Assembly: GCA_902591495.1 (NCBI GenBank)
Contig: CACJAW010000023.1
Span: 1 to 33,955 of the forward strand
DNA from: an uncultured Pseudohongiella sp.
GTDB taxonomy: Bacteria > Pseudomonadota > Gammaproteobacteria > Pseudomonadales > Pseudohongiellaceae
Length of the DNA stretch: 33,955 nucleotides
Reading direction: 5' to 3'
Part shown: piece by piece, positions 24,646 to 32,983 of the stretch
How positions within the stretch are numbered: the first letter of the stretch is position 1
How the letters are laid out: each line of letters opens with the position of its first letter
Made by a program: the position numbers and the translations under genes
The notes under the pieces: model-generated
What the model saw: the letters and a program-made list of their open reading frames with translations, nothing else
Told to the model about the DNA's origin: nothing
Databases searched by the model: none

Positions 24646-26364
24646 TTACGATATAAACCAACCTAGCGCGTTATATTCTATCCCTGAACCCGAAAATCCT
24701 TCCAAGGCTAACACAAGTCCGGTAAACAAAATGCCAAGAAATGAACCTATCAAACTTCTACTTGCCGGATACCCGAGCAACGTGACTGGCTTATATGTGA
24801 GCTCGTGAAAGCTTAACGTTTCATCGGCCTGCTGAAGCAGGGAACGAACAAAAGACGAATCCCCATCGCTGCCATTTTTATCCCCAGCCAAATGTGCGGC
24901 CTTCTCTTCGAGCACAAACATTTTTTTTCGTATACGGTCTCGATGCATCTCACTTAAACGTTGAAGATCAATCGCAGAAAATATAGCTCGCAGACTCACG
25001 AGTGCTATACCAGTAACGATTGTTACAAGCGCCACCACTGTCGATATATGGTGCTCGAAGGCGCCCCAAAATAGAAGATTAAGTATCCCTACGCAGACAA
25101 GAGAAAACATGAATAAGATAGAGGTGTAACCTTGAATCCGGTTATAGAATGCCTCTCCGAATGACTTTAAAACGCGTCGAGTAATGGTCCAAGCAAAGAC
25201 ATTTGCCCTCTTTTCCAAACTAATAAACAATAAATGATCCTGAACCCTAAGAGCTTCATCATCAGGATAAATCTGACTGAGTCCTACACCTGGATTTTCA
25301 ATTGCGTCGCCCATCAGCTCTATGGCGGACTTCCTTCTCTTAAAGTCAAAGCGGCACAAGAGTCCAAATAAAAGAAGCTGATGGCACAGAAAAAAACCTA
25401 TTATGGTTCCGATGGCAACGATGATGCTGGTAGGAGTTGTTCCAAAAAAATCTTGCCCGTAACTTAGCGAGGCTGTTATGACGATTGCGGGTAGGCTAAG
25501 AGCGAAAATTCCAGTCATTAATTTCATGTTTGACCCCAATTTTTCTAACTGAGGATTTCTCTCATATGCAAATTTTAAAAGCTCGGTAAGAAGAAATGCA
25601 GCTGTAACTTCATTACCTTTTGTAAAATCTGTCTGCGCCTTGAACCTTTTATCTTTACTTTTTCCTTTAAAAAGATCGACCGTTTCCTGATCTAACTCAA
25701 AGCATATACCCTCAAGGGAAACATCGTTTTCCTCCATTGTTATTGTGAGCTCATCTTCAATTAAACCAGGGTAATCACTAGGCTTTGACCACCCCCAAGT
25801 TACCAATTGCCTGCGTGTTTTATCTCCATCCCATTCTGGGGCAGGCTTGGATAACTTCTCATAGATTTCAGGCCTAAAATACCCATACTTGATTGAAACA
25901 ATAATCCTTCTCATAAATAAACAGGCAAAAGACATAACCACAAGGAAAGAATCGATACTTATCGAGGAATTGTTTAGACCAAATATTGTGATAACAAGGG
26001 CCGATGTCAGAAGCCAAGACCCCGGGAAGAAAAATAGCCAACTTGAGATAATAAAACCCCTAGAGTTATATTTTGTTGAGGTGGGACAAAGGCCACGATT
26101 CTGGCAAACAAACCATGCTCGGGTTATCGAACGTTCCATTAGCAAGGCTAGAATAGGTGAGAAGATACCTGGAGGTATATTTTCATATAAGAAAGATTGC
26201 CAGAATTGTCGCCAAGAAAACTCCACCGGGTTCGAATACTTACCGCAGTCCTCGGCACCAATATGAGTACGTGAGATGGCTGACTTATAATTGCTATGGT
26301 GTCGCGATCCCAATTCTTCCTCATTTCTGTTTATTGAACCGTCTGTGTTTACTTCGTCCGTCAT
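24646..26364 (-). CDS. Polytopic membrane protein, unknown function
   Basis: 572 residues that I do not recognise. A polar N-terminus of about 75 residues is followed by about seven hydrophobic segments: SWLFFFPGSWLLTSALVITIFG, DSFLVVMSFACLFM, GIFALSLPAIVITASL, SIIVAIGTIIGFFLCHQLLLFGLL, YTSILFMFSLVCVGILNLLFW, STVVALVTIVTGIALVSL and, near the C-terminus, GSFLGILFTGLVLALEG. A soluble insert of about 120 residues separates helices 2 and 3, and a charged helical stretch (LSEMHRDRIRKKMFVLEEKAAHL) precedes the last helix. It overlaps no other gene, is divergent from the plus-strand pair at 26.5 kb, and sits immediately upstream of a sulfatase. No transporter or enzyme motif is evident. Confidence 0.7.
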   Translation of the reverse strand: MTDEVNTDGSINRNEEELGSRHHSNYKSAISRTHIGAEDCGKYSNPVEFSWRQFWQSFLYENIPPGIFSPILALLMERSITRAWFVCQNRGLCPTSTKYNSRGFIISSWLFFFPGSWLLTSALVITIFGLNNSSISIDSFLVVMSFACLFMRRIIVSIKYGYFRPEIYEKLSKPAPEWDGDKTRRQLVTWGWSKPSDYPGLIEDELTITMEENDVSLEGICFELDQETVDLFKGKSKDKRFKAQTDFTKGNEVTAAFLLTELLKFAYERNPQLEKLGSNMKLMTGIFALSLPAIVITASLSYGQDFFGTTPTSIIVAIGTIIGFFLCHQLLLFGLLCRFDFKRRKSAIELMGDAIENPGVGLSQIYPDDEALRVQDHLLFISLEKRANVFAWTITRRVLKSFGEAFYNRIQGYTSILFMFSLVCVGILNLLFWGAFEHHISTVVALVTIVTGIALVSLRAIFSAIDLQRLSEMHRDRIRKKMFVLEEKAAHLAGDKNGSDGDSSFVRSLLQQADETLSFHELTYKPVTLLGYPASRSLIGSFLGILFTGLVLALEGFSGSGIEYNALGWFIS

Positions 26365-26526
26365 TAACCTTAAACGCCTTTTTAGGAAATACCCTGACGA
26401 TTACTCGAAAAACAGGATTTAAAACATTTGCAATTAGAGAGTAATTCACAACAATAGGCAAGATCAACGAACGAAAAGATAACTACTAGACCTGTCGATA
26501 CAAACACTAACCTTGAGAGATTATTT

Positions 26527-26772
26527 ATGAATAGTAGGGCATTTACAAAGTGGCTCTTCGTGGGAGGATTTGTACTCGGATTAATTTACGCCGTTGGAGG
26601 GTTGATCATTGATCTTTTTACGGTCGGTCTCAATGCAGGCACGGCTATGGCATTTGGAGCTATGATAGTTCTACCTGCCTTATTCGGTGCATCTGGAATT
26701 ATTTTCGGCTTATTATTTAAGTTACTTCTAGTCATTCGCCACAAAATTAAGGGATCCACCATTAAGAAGTGA
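26527..26772 (+). CDS. Small two-helix membrane protein, unknown
   Basis: 81 residues: a short N-terminus (MNSRAFTKW), two hydrophobic helices (LFVGGFVLGLIYAVGGLIIDL and AMAFGAMIVLPALFGASGIIFGLLFKLLL) and a basic tail (RHKIKGSTIKK), giving an N-in/C-in inner-membrane topology. GAGAG lies about 7 nt before the ATG. It is divergent from the 572-residue membrane protein and 121 nt upstream of the HD-domain gene. I recognise no family. Confidence 0.55.
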   Translation: MNSRAFTKWLFVGGFVLGLIYAVGGLIIDLFTVGLNAGTAMAFGAMIVLPALFGASGIIFGLLFKLLLVIRHKIKGSTIKK

Positions 26773-26893
26773 TGCCCGATAGCAAGTTTGTTTTACCCAA
26801 GAGCATTTCAATTTAGGCAAATCACTTATTGCCACCAACCTGTCATCGAGATAACCTACTTCTGAGTAAATCATGTTGAATGAGGGTGGGAGA

Positions 26894-27712
26894 ATGGACA
26901 GACGTAAATTCATGAATAGAGCGGCGGCGGTCGCAGCAGCGAGCTTCACAACTGATATGACTCTCAGTCAACGTGCAGAGGCGTTCGAAGGAGTAATGAT
27001 CGAAGGTCTGCCCTATCATGTTGGTAAGCCGGTAATTTGCGAACCTGACCGTGAGCGATCTATGGCTCCGCCTGGCAGCAGAATCGGCGGAGGCGGAGCA
27101 CCCTCTGGTAAATTAGTAGCTGGAATGGATGATCCTCGTTTACCTCCTATGCCAAAAAAGCCAACGCTGTTAGATTTTTACCGCTATAGAATTCCTAATC
27201 CTTCCCACTTACTACAGAGCGCGAACCTGGCCATGAAAAATGGGATGGATGAAAAAGTTATCCTGGCGTGCCTATTACACGATATTTCAGTAGAGGGATT
27301 CATACGCACTGATCATGGTTTCTGGGGCGCACAACTTGTTGCGCCTTACGTTGACGAAGAAGTAACTTGGGCAATACAAAAACATCAAGCTCTGAGATTT
27401 TTTGCTGACGAATCGGTAGGCTATGAATATCCCTCCGCATACCGCGAGTGGTTCGGTTACGACTATCAAGTCGAACCTTGGGTGCAAGCCGAGTATGATG
27501 AAGCAAAAAATCATCGCTGGTATATGAGTTCACGGCTTATCACTTTAAACGACCTCTATTCCTTTGATCCTAATGTCACCAATATAGAGATTGACCAATT
27601 CGAGGATGTTGTCGGCAGGAATTTTAAACAGCCTAAAGAGGGCTTGGGCTTTGACGGTTCGCCGGTAGCTCATATGTGGCGTACCATGATATGGCCTCAC
27701 AGTTGGCTATAG
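26894..27712 (+). CDS. Tat-exported HD-domain metalloprotein, possible diiron enzyme
   Basis: 272 residues from ATG 26894, preferred over 26873 because GGTGGGAG sits just before it and it puts a twin-arginine signal at the N-terminus (MDRRKFMNRAAAVAAASF). The mature part is an HD domain. Counted from 26873 the candidate ligands are H112, H136-D137 (LLHDI), H148, H171 and D227. These spacings (24, 12, 23, 56) resemble the six-ligand set of HD-type diiron oxygenases such as PhnZ (24, 22, 24, 57), apart from one shorter gap. HD phosphohydrolases share part of this set, so the reaction is open. Tat export suggests a cofactor loaded in the cytoplasm. It converges on the sulfatase at 27.7 kb. Confidence 0.75.
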   Translation: MDRRKFMNRAAAVAAASFTTDMTLSQRAEAFEGVMIEGLPYHVGKPVICEPDRERSMAPPGSRIGGGGAPSGKLVAGMDDPRLPPMPKKPTLLDFYRYRIPNPSHLLQSANLAMKNGMDEKVILACLLHDISVEGFIRTDHGFWGAQLVAPYVDEEVTWAIQKHQALRFFADESVGYEYPSAYREWFGYDYQVEPWVQAEYDEAKNHRWYMSSRLITLNDLYSFDPNVTNIEIDQFEDVVGRNFKQPKEGLGFDGSPVAHMWRTMIWPHSWL

Positions 27713-27726
27713 GTTTCGAAGAACGA

Positions 27727-29400
27727 CTATGGTAATTCAGTGTGAGGATATTGGCTCGGATCGTAGTCCGGGTTCCGAGGAGGCATTTGTGCATTGACAT
27801 CTTCCCTCCAAGAACGAAGTAATCCCCTGAGCTCCTCTCTGATTACTGGCTCGGTTTGGGAAAGATCATTTCTCTCACCAATATCTTCCCGCAAATTGAA
27901 TAGCTGAACGGTATTATTCTCAAAGTACTCCAGTAACTTATAGTCTCCGAAGCGAACTGCTCCGCCCGGACTTTGCATACCGTGATTACTGTACTGCGGG
28001 AAATGCCAAAAAATTGGTCCTCTGTTAAAGAGTTCGCCATTTAGGGCTGGTACAAAACTTACCCCATCCAGCGCTTGCTCATCGCGAGCTGGAAGACCAG
28101 CCATTTCTAATAGCGAAGGGTAAAAATCCGTGCTTATCACAGGCTCTTCCACAATCAGACTAGAATCTGAAAACTTTTCGGGCCATTTAACAATCATTGG
28201 GACTCTTATACCGCCTTCATAAAGCCACCCCTTTGCGCCCCGCAAAGGGAGATTTGAAGTGGAATATGCGCTATCCAGTCCGCTTGGATCGACAACACGA
28301 CTTGCACCCCCAAAATTTGCACCTGACATACCCCCATTGTCTGAAAAGAAAACAATAAGCGTACTATCGGTCAAACCTAATTGATCAATATGATCAACAA
28401 TTCTACCTAAACTCTCATCCATTGACTCAACCATAGCCGCGAATTCAATGTTGTCTTGGTGCTGTTTGATTTTCACAGTTCGTTCCGGTAACACCTTGTA
28501 GTCCTGAAACAATGGAAGATCGATAAAAGAAGCAAGTTGCTCATTAGTTAGAGGCTGCGGATCATCAGGGTTCCCTTCCAAGAAAAAAGGAGGTGAATTT
28601 GGTTGATCCATCGATGCCAACTTTTGGCGATACTTCTCTACCAGATCAGGACGACCATGAATCGGATCATGTACAGCGAAATGGGACATGTAGAGAAAGA
28701 AGGGTTGGTCTTGGTTCTCTGAGATGAAATCTTCCGCATAGTCAGTTAACCGATCAGTCAAGTACTGTCCAGGCTCATCTTTTATTCCTTCGAGTTTGAA
28801 AGGCGCATGGTAGCCCGCATTAGGCCATCCCTTGTTCCAATTAGGGACGCGCACATCAAATCCCTGCTCTAACGGACCGAACGGATCTTCCCCTAAATGC
28901 CATTTACCGATATGTGCAGTGGCATATCCATGAGCCTTAAAAGCTTCTGCGATAGTCGATTCCTCTAACGGGAGCTCTTGCAGAAAATCCGGGCTAGTTA
29001 GCCTTTCAAAGGCATAACTTCTTCTTCCTCCCAACCAGTCTGTCAAATGCAATCGCGCCGGGTACTTTCCAGTCATGATGCTCGCGCGAGTTGGAGAACA
29101 GACATGAGACGCCGCATAGGCATGAGTGAACTTGATACCCTCTTGTGCTAAGCGATCAATATTTGGGGTATCGTAAAAATTACTCCCAAAACTACCAACA
29201 TCTCTCCAGCCCAGATCGTCTACCAAAAAAAAGACGATATTAAGTGGCCTGGTATTTGACTGTTCACTACAAGCAGATAGGAGAGCAGCAACAAGAGAAC
29301 AAAGAATCAAATAAAAATGTCTGGTTGTTATAATTTCCCTGGTCAAGAGTCTTTCCTTTTTTTTCTGATAGCTTAGCGAATTATCCAAGACTTTCTGCAC
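27727..29400 (-). CDS. Lipoprotein type I sulfatase (CSPTR)
   Basis: Formylglycine sulfatase, last gene of the six-gene run. Signature C101-S-P-T-R, then ASIMTGKYPARLHLTDWLGG as in many marine polysaccharide-type sulfatases. Metal ligands are in FFLVDDLGWRDVG, with HIGKWHLGEDP, MSHFAVHDPIHG, FFSDNGGMSG and YEGGIRVPMIVKWP. The export signal ends in lipobox LLSAC (Cys44). GTG 29400 lies 7 nt after the preceding stop. An in-frame TTG at 29346 has AAAGGAAAG 4 nt upstream and would give a shorter, more usual signal peptide (539 residues), so the start is uncertain. It is probably activated by the FGE two genes upstream. Confidence 0.9.
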   Translation of the reverse strand: MQKVLDNSLSYQKKKERLLTREIITTRHFYLILCSLVAALLSACSEQSNTRPLNIVFFLVDDLGWRDVGSFGSNFYDTPNIDRLAQEGIKFTHAYAASHVCSPTRASIMTGKYPARLHLTDWLGGRRSYAFERLTSPDFLQELPLEESTIAEAFKAHGYATAHIGKWHLGEDPFGPLEQGFDVRVPNWNKGWPNAGYHAPFKLEGIKDEPGQYLTDRLTDYAEDFISENQDQPFFLYMSHFAVHDPIHGRPDLVEKYRQKLASMDQPNSPPFFLEGNPDDPQPLTNEQLASFIDLPLFQDYKVLPERTVKIKQHQDNIEFAAMVESMDESLGRIVDHIDQLGLTDSTLIVFFSDNGGMSGANFGGASRVVDPSGLDSAYSTSNLPLRGAKGWLYEGGIRVPMIVKWPEKFSDSSLIVEEPVISTDFYPSLLEMAGLPARDEQALDGVSFVPALNGELFNRGPIFWHFPQYSNHGMQSPGGAVRFGDYKLLEYFENNTVQLFNLREDIGERNDLSQTEPVIREELRGLLRSWREDVNAQMPPRNPDYDPSQYPHTELP

Positions 29401-29407
29401 AATTAAC

Positions 29408-30079
29408 TCAGTGGAAACTACTTATCTGTTCGAGGCTTTTACGCTTGATTGAAGGAACCTTTACTCCTTCACTTGGATACCCGGTGACAACTAACATGAG
29501 AGGTTTTTCACTGACTGGTCGATCAAAAATTTCATTAAGAAATTTCATAGGACTCGGAGTATGAGTTAGGGTAGCTAACCCTGCGTTATGAAGTGCCGCA
29601 ATTAATAGGCCCGTTGCTATACATACAGATTCTGTAACATAGTAGTTCTTTTGCTTTTGATTATCTTCATCCAATTCGATTTTTTTGGCAAAAACCGTAA
29701 TTATCCAAGGTGCAATTTCAAGAAATGGCTTTCTCTCATCGGTACCAAAGGGTTTAAGCGCATCTAACCATTCCTTAGGAGCGCGCCTGTTATAAAATTC
29801 ATGCTCCTCCTCTTCAGCTCCGATACGAATTCTTCGCTTGACTTCATTGGTTCCCGCAACAGCGAAATGCCATGGCTGGCGATTGGCTCCACTCGGAGCA
29901 CTTCCAGCTGTCGCCAATGCTTGCTCTATAATTTCCTTTGGCACAGATCGATCGGAGAAACTCCTAACAGTTCGTCGAGTTGACATCCGAGCCAAAAATG
30001 ATTGTGCACGACTCTGCATCTCACTTATAGAAAGTTCGTTAAACTTTAACACTTCAAACTTGTCGGAGTTTTGCGTCAT
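29408..30079 (-). CDS. Nitroreductase-fold flavoprotein with iodotyrosine-deiodinase (halotyrosine dehalogenase) signature
   Basis: 223-residue FMN enzyme. FMN-binding elements are RRTVRSF (35-41), APSGANRQPWHF (61-72) and LTHTPSPM (171-178). What marks it out from ordinary nitroreductases is E92-x3-Y96-x20-K117 within the lid (EEEEHEFYNRRAPKEW... and TDERKPFL). This matches in residue type and exact spacing the Glu157/Tyr161/Lys182 triad by which mammalian iodotyrosine deiodinase (IYD) holds the zwitterion of halotyrosine. Bacterial IYDs reductively remove I, Br or Cl from 3-halotyrosines. It lies 25 nt after the FGE and 7 nt before the sulfatase. The start is ATG 30079. Substrate here is inferred; nitro-reduction remains a fallback. 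Confidence 0.85.
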   Translation of the reverse strand: MTQNSDKFEVLKFNELSISEMQSRAQSFLARMSTRRTVRSFSDRSVPKEIIEQALATAGSAPSGANRQPWHFAVAGTNEVKRRIRIGAEEEEHEFYNRRAPKEWLDALKPFGTDERKPFLEIAPWIITVFAKKIELDEDNQKQKNYYVTESVCIATGLLIAALHNAGLATLTHTPSPMKFLNEIFDRPVSEKPLMLVVTGYPSEGVKVPSIKRKSLEQISSFH

Positions 30080-30104
30080 GCCCCCATCCGTTAATTAAAG
30101 TTTG

Positions 30105-31187
30105 TTACTTAGTCGCCTTAACAGTGCGAAAACCGATGTGACTTGTACCCAGCCCAGTATCCGCAGCTTGTCGGGCCGCTGGTCTATAGCGCATACAATA
30201 ATTCGGCGCACAGAGATAGGAGCCACCCTTAATTACCTTTACTGGGAAGCCCGCATTCGCATAATCAAAACTTTGGTCTTCTGCAGGCCCATCGGGATTT
30301 GAATTATCTGAAGGGTTATGACCTGGCGCATACCAATCGGTCGTCCACTCCCATACGTTTCCGATTAAATCGTATACTCCGAAGTCGTTTGGTTTGAAAC
30401 ACCCAACCGGCGCTATGCCAACATGTTCGTCTTCCCCAGTATTCTCGATGGGGAAGTTACCCTGCCAAGTATTTGCGTGATGATGACCATCAGGGGCAAG
30501 CTCTTCTCCTTCCCAAGGGAAGGTGCTATTTCGTTTACTGCGAGCAACTAACTCAAACTGAGCTTCTGTGGGAAGCTCTCTTCCAGCCCAAGTAGCGTAT
30601 GCCTGAGCATCTTCCCACGCAACGTGGACGACTGGATAATTATCCTTACCTTTAATCGAACTCTTGGGTCCTTCGGGGTGCCGCCAGCTTACACCCCCAA
30701 CGTATGACCACCAACTCGAACTCGCATTGCTGTCTTGGGGGGATGTGAACAAGGTCGATCCTGGTTTCAGCGATTCAACAGGAACACCTGGCCAGTCTTC
30801 TGGATTTGGTTGTCGCTCGGCTACAGTAACATAGCCCGTATCAGCCACAAATTCCGCAAACTGCCCATTAGTTACTTCATGCGCGTCCATCCAAAAACTA
30901 GATAAGGTGACCTCATGTGCAGGTCCCTCCTCGCGATAGGCGTAATCATCGCCCATAATAAATGTGGTACCCTCGATACGAAGCTGAGAACCTATTTCTT
31001 TTAAACAATTATTGGTATTCGCCGGCAAAACTTTATGAGCGGATTCCGCAGCGCTGACAATGGTAGAAAGTAAAACAGGGTAAATTGAACAGAATAAAAC
31101 CAGTAGAGCTAATCGTGAGTGACGGTAATTGCTAACTGTTTTATTCATAATTCTGACAAAATCCGTGGTGTATTCAAATTTAGGCAT
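30105..31187 (-). CDS. Formylglycine-generating enzyme (sulfatase-modifying factor), exported
   Basis: 360-residue SUMF1-family enzyme converting the CxPxR cysteine of sulfatases to formylglycine with O2 and copper. Features: GTTFIMGDD, FWMDAHEVTNGQFAEFV, PVVHVAWEDAQAYATWAGRELPTEAQFE, GVYDLIGNVWEWTTDW and KVIKGGSYLCAPNYCMRYRPAAR. Cys326 and Cys331 are 5 apart, as are the two active-site cysteines of human FGE (336/341), so this is the genuine aerobic enzyme and not a catalytically different FGE-fold relative. Met14 (31148) begins a convincing Sec signal peptide (hydrophobic LALLVLFCSIYPVLL, cleavage near VSA-A), so export is predicted; neither start has a clear ribosome site. It lies 56 nt after the symporter and 25 nt before the IYD-like gene. 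Three candidate substrates are in the window. Confidence 0.93.
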   Translation of the reverse strand: MPKFEYTTDFVRIMNKTVSNYRHSRLALLVLFCSIYPVLLSTIVSAAESAHKVLPANTNNCLKEIGSQLRIEGTTFIMGDDYAYREEGPAHEVTLSSFWMDAHEVTNGQFAEFVADTGYVTVAERQPNPEDWPGVPVESLKPGSTLFTSPQDSNASSSWWSYVGGVSWRHPEGPKSSIKGKDNYPVVHVAWEDAQAYATWAGRELPTEAQFELVARSKRNSTFPWEGEELAPDGHHHANTWQGNFPIENTGEDEHVGIAPVGCFKPNDFGVYDLIGNVWEWTTDWYAPGHNPSDNSNPDGPAEDQSFDYANAGFPVKVIKGGSYLCAPNYCMRYRPAARQAADTGLGTSHIGFRTVKATK

Positions 31188-31243
31188 AGATTAACCATAT
31201 ATTAAAAAATCTTATCATATCTAACCAATTTACAGCAGATTGG

Positions 31244-32761
31244 TTAGGCCTCTTCCATTACACGAAAACTCTCTCTATCGGCAGTTGCCTGATCTGAACT
31301 ATCTGCCTTGGAAACAAGCCACATTGTCAAAAATGCCAGACTCACCGAATAAAGGGCAGGATAGGCCTGAGGGAAAATCGGCTGATCATTCCCCAAAATA
31401 TCAACCCAAACAGCCGGACCTAAAATCATGAGTAACACAGCAGACAAAAGACCTACAATACCGCCAACAATGGCACCGGTTGTTGTGAGCCCTCGCCAAT
31501 ACATACTAAGAATTAACAGAGGAAAATTAGTAGAGGCACCGATTGCTAATGTTAAGCTAACGAGGTACGCAATATTCTGTCGCTCAAATGCGATACCTAA
31601 TAAAGCGACGATAATACCTAATGCCATCGCAGCTATTTTTGATAGTCGAATTTGCCTATGCTGATTGAGTTCGTCAGTTTTTACTATATTTGAATATAGA
31701 TCGTGCGTCAGAGCAGTAACTGATGCTAGCATCAGACCAGCTACTACGGCGAGTATCGTTGCAAACGCGATAGCAGCAATAACCCCCATGAACACTTCAC
31801 CACCCACGGCATCTGCTAGGTGCACTGAAACCATGTTGCTGCCACCAATTACATCTCCACTCGCATCAAGGTAACTCCCGTTACCTTTCACTAAAGCAAC
31901 CGAGCCAATACCAATCACAAAAAATATCAACAGATTGACATAACTGACCGCGCCCAGTGCAACGCCAGCTGAAACTCTAGCCGCAGCCTTGTCTTTGACT
32001 GTAAAAAATCGCATGAGCAAATGCGGTGAGCCCGCTAAACCCAGACAGAGACCAATACCAAGAGAGATTGACGAAAGGGCAGAGAGACCAAGGCCTCCTC
32101 CAACTGTCAAGAATCCGGCAGTACCATGCCTGGCTTGGGCTTCGGCATACATTTCTGAGAAACTAAAATTGAAGCTTGCTAACGTCAATATTGCCAGTAT
32201 TGTCACCCCGATTAACAAAAGTATCGCCTTAATAATTTGCACCCAAGTGGTAGCAAACATTCCGCCAATCGCAACATAAATAACCATCAATGTAGTAACT
32301 ATTACAACAGCCCAGAAATAAGAAATTCCAAAAAGGATTTCGATTAATGCGCCCGCCCCCACTACTTGTACCATCAGGTACATGAGAGAAAAACTTAAGG
32401 TGGTGACTGCCGCTAGTATTCTAATTGGTCTCTCTTGAAGGCGAGAGCATATAATATCGGTAAAACTGTATTTCCCAAGTGATTTGAGCTTGTCTGTCAT
32501 GAGGTAAATTATTATCGAGAAAGCTCCTAAAGGCGCACCCAGATAGATAACAGCATCATAACCTGCTCCAAATATGATTGCTGTTATACCTAAAAGAGTA
32601 GCCGCAGACATGAAGTCTCCAGCAATAGCGAAACCATTGGAGACTCCTCCTATTCTACCCCCGGCGACAAAGAAATCGTCAGCACTAGAGGTCCTCTTTG
32701 ACGCAACAAATGTAAGTCCAACTGTTCCAACAATAATCACAAAAAAGAGAAAAATCCCCAC
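31244..32761 (-). CDS. Sodium:solute symporter (SSS family, ActP-like)
   Basis: 505-residue inner-membrane transporter with about 13 helices, coupling Na+ entry to uptake of a small, usually monocarboxylate, solute. The ActP-like features are SADDFFVAGGRIGGVSNGFAIAGDFMSAATLLG near the N-terminus and LGKYSFTDIICSRLQERPIR. GTG start at 32761 overlaps the stop of the small upstream gene by one base (TAGTG) with GAGGAAAAGG just before it, so translation is coupled. Placed between a Rieske oxygenase and the FGE-dehalogenase-sulfatase genes, it probably imports the aromatic or carboxylate product; the real solute is unknown. Confidence 0.9.
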   Translation of the reverse strand: MGIFLFFVIIVGTVGLTFVASKRTSSADDFFVAGGRIGGVSNGFAIAGDFMSAATLLGITAIIFGAGYDAVIYLGAPLGAFSIIIYLMTDKLKSLGKYSFTDIICSRLQERPIRILAAVTTLSFSLMYLMVQVVGAGALIEILFGISYFWAVVIVTTLMVIYVAIGGMFATTWVQIIKAILLLIGVTILAILTLASFNFSFSEMYAEAQARHGTAGFLTVGGGLGLSALSSISLGIGLCLGLAGSPHLLMRFFTVKDKAAARVSAGVALGAVSYVNLLIFFVIGIGSVALVKGNGSYLDASGDVIGGSNMVSVHLADAVGGEVFMGVIAAIAFATILAVVAGLMLASVTALTHDLYSNIVKTDELNQHRQIRLSKIAAMALGIIVALLGIAFERQNIAYLVSLTLAIGASTNFPLLILSMYWRGLTTTGAIVGGIVGLLSAVLLMILGPAVWVDILGNDQPIFPQAYPALYSVSLAFLTMWLVSKADSSDQATADRESFRVMEEA

Positions 32762-32964
32762 TATACCTTTTCCTCTTTTATGATTCGCAGATACCGAAAT
32801 GCAAGCAAAGGCGTAACAATATGTAAAAGAAGAAAAACTGACATGCCCAGATTCAAGGGCCCAAGAATTTCAATGGCCATAAATTTTGGAAAAAAAGGTA
32901 TGCCCAATACCAACATCAGGAAAAGTGAAAGAATTACACCTGTATAAAGCCATTGTCTTTGCAT
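32761..32964 (-). CDS. Small membrane subunit-like protein preceding symporter
   Basis: 67 residues with two hydrophobic helices (WLYTGVILSLFLMLVLGIPFF and LGMSVFLLLHIVTPLLAF) and a basic/charged tail (RYLRIIKEEKV). The position, one-base overlap with the symporter start and size recall the small DUF485 (YjcH-like) or DUF4212 partners that precede SSS symporters, but the sequence does not clearly match either. It is probably a helper of the symporter in the inner membrane. It begins 20 nt after the Rieske oxygenase stop. Confidence 0.7.
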   Translation of the reverse strand: MQRQWLYTGVILSLFLMLVLGIPFFPKFMAIEILGPLNLGMSVFLLLHIVTPLLAFRYLRIIKEEKV

Positions 32965-32983
32965 AAATTAATATCTGTATTAT

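Noticed and set aside
31428-32279. Plus-strand frames opposite the symporter rich in Pro, Ser and Thr
   Set aside because: Composition is what the reverse complement of hydrophobic codons gives; the symporter explains the region.
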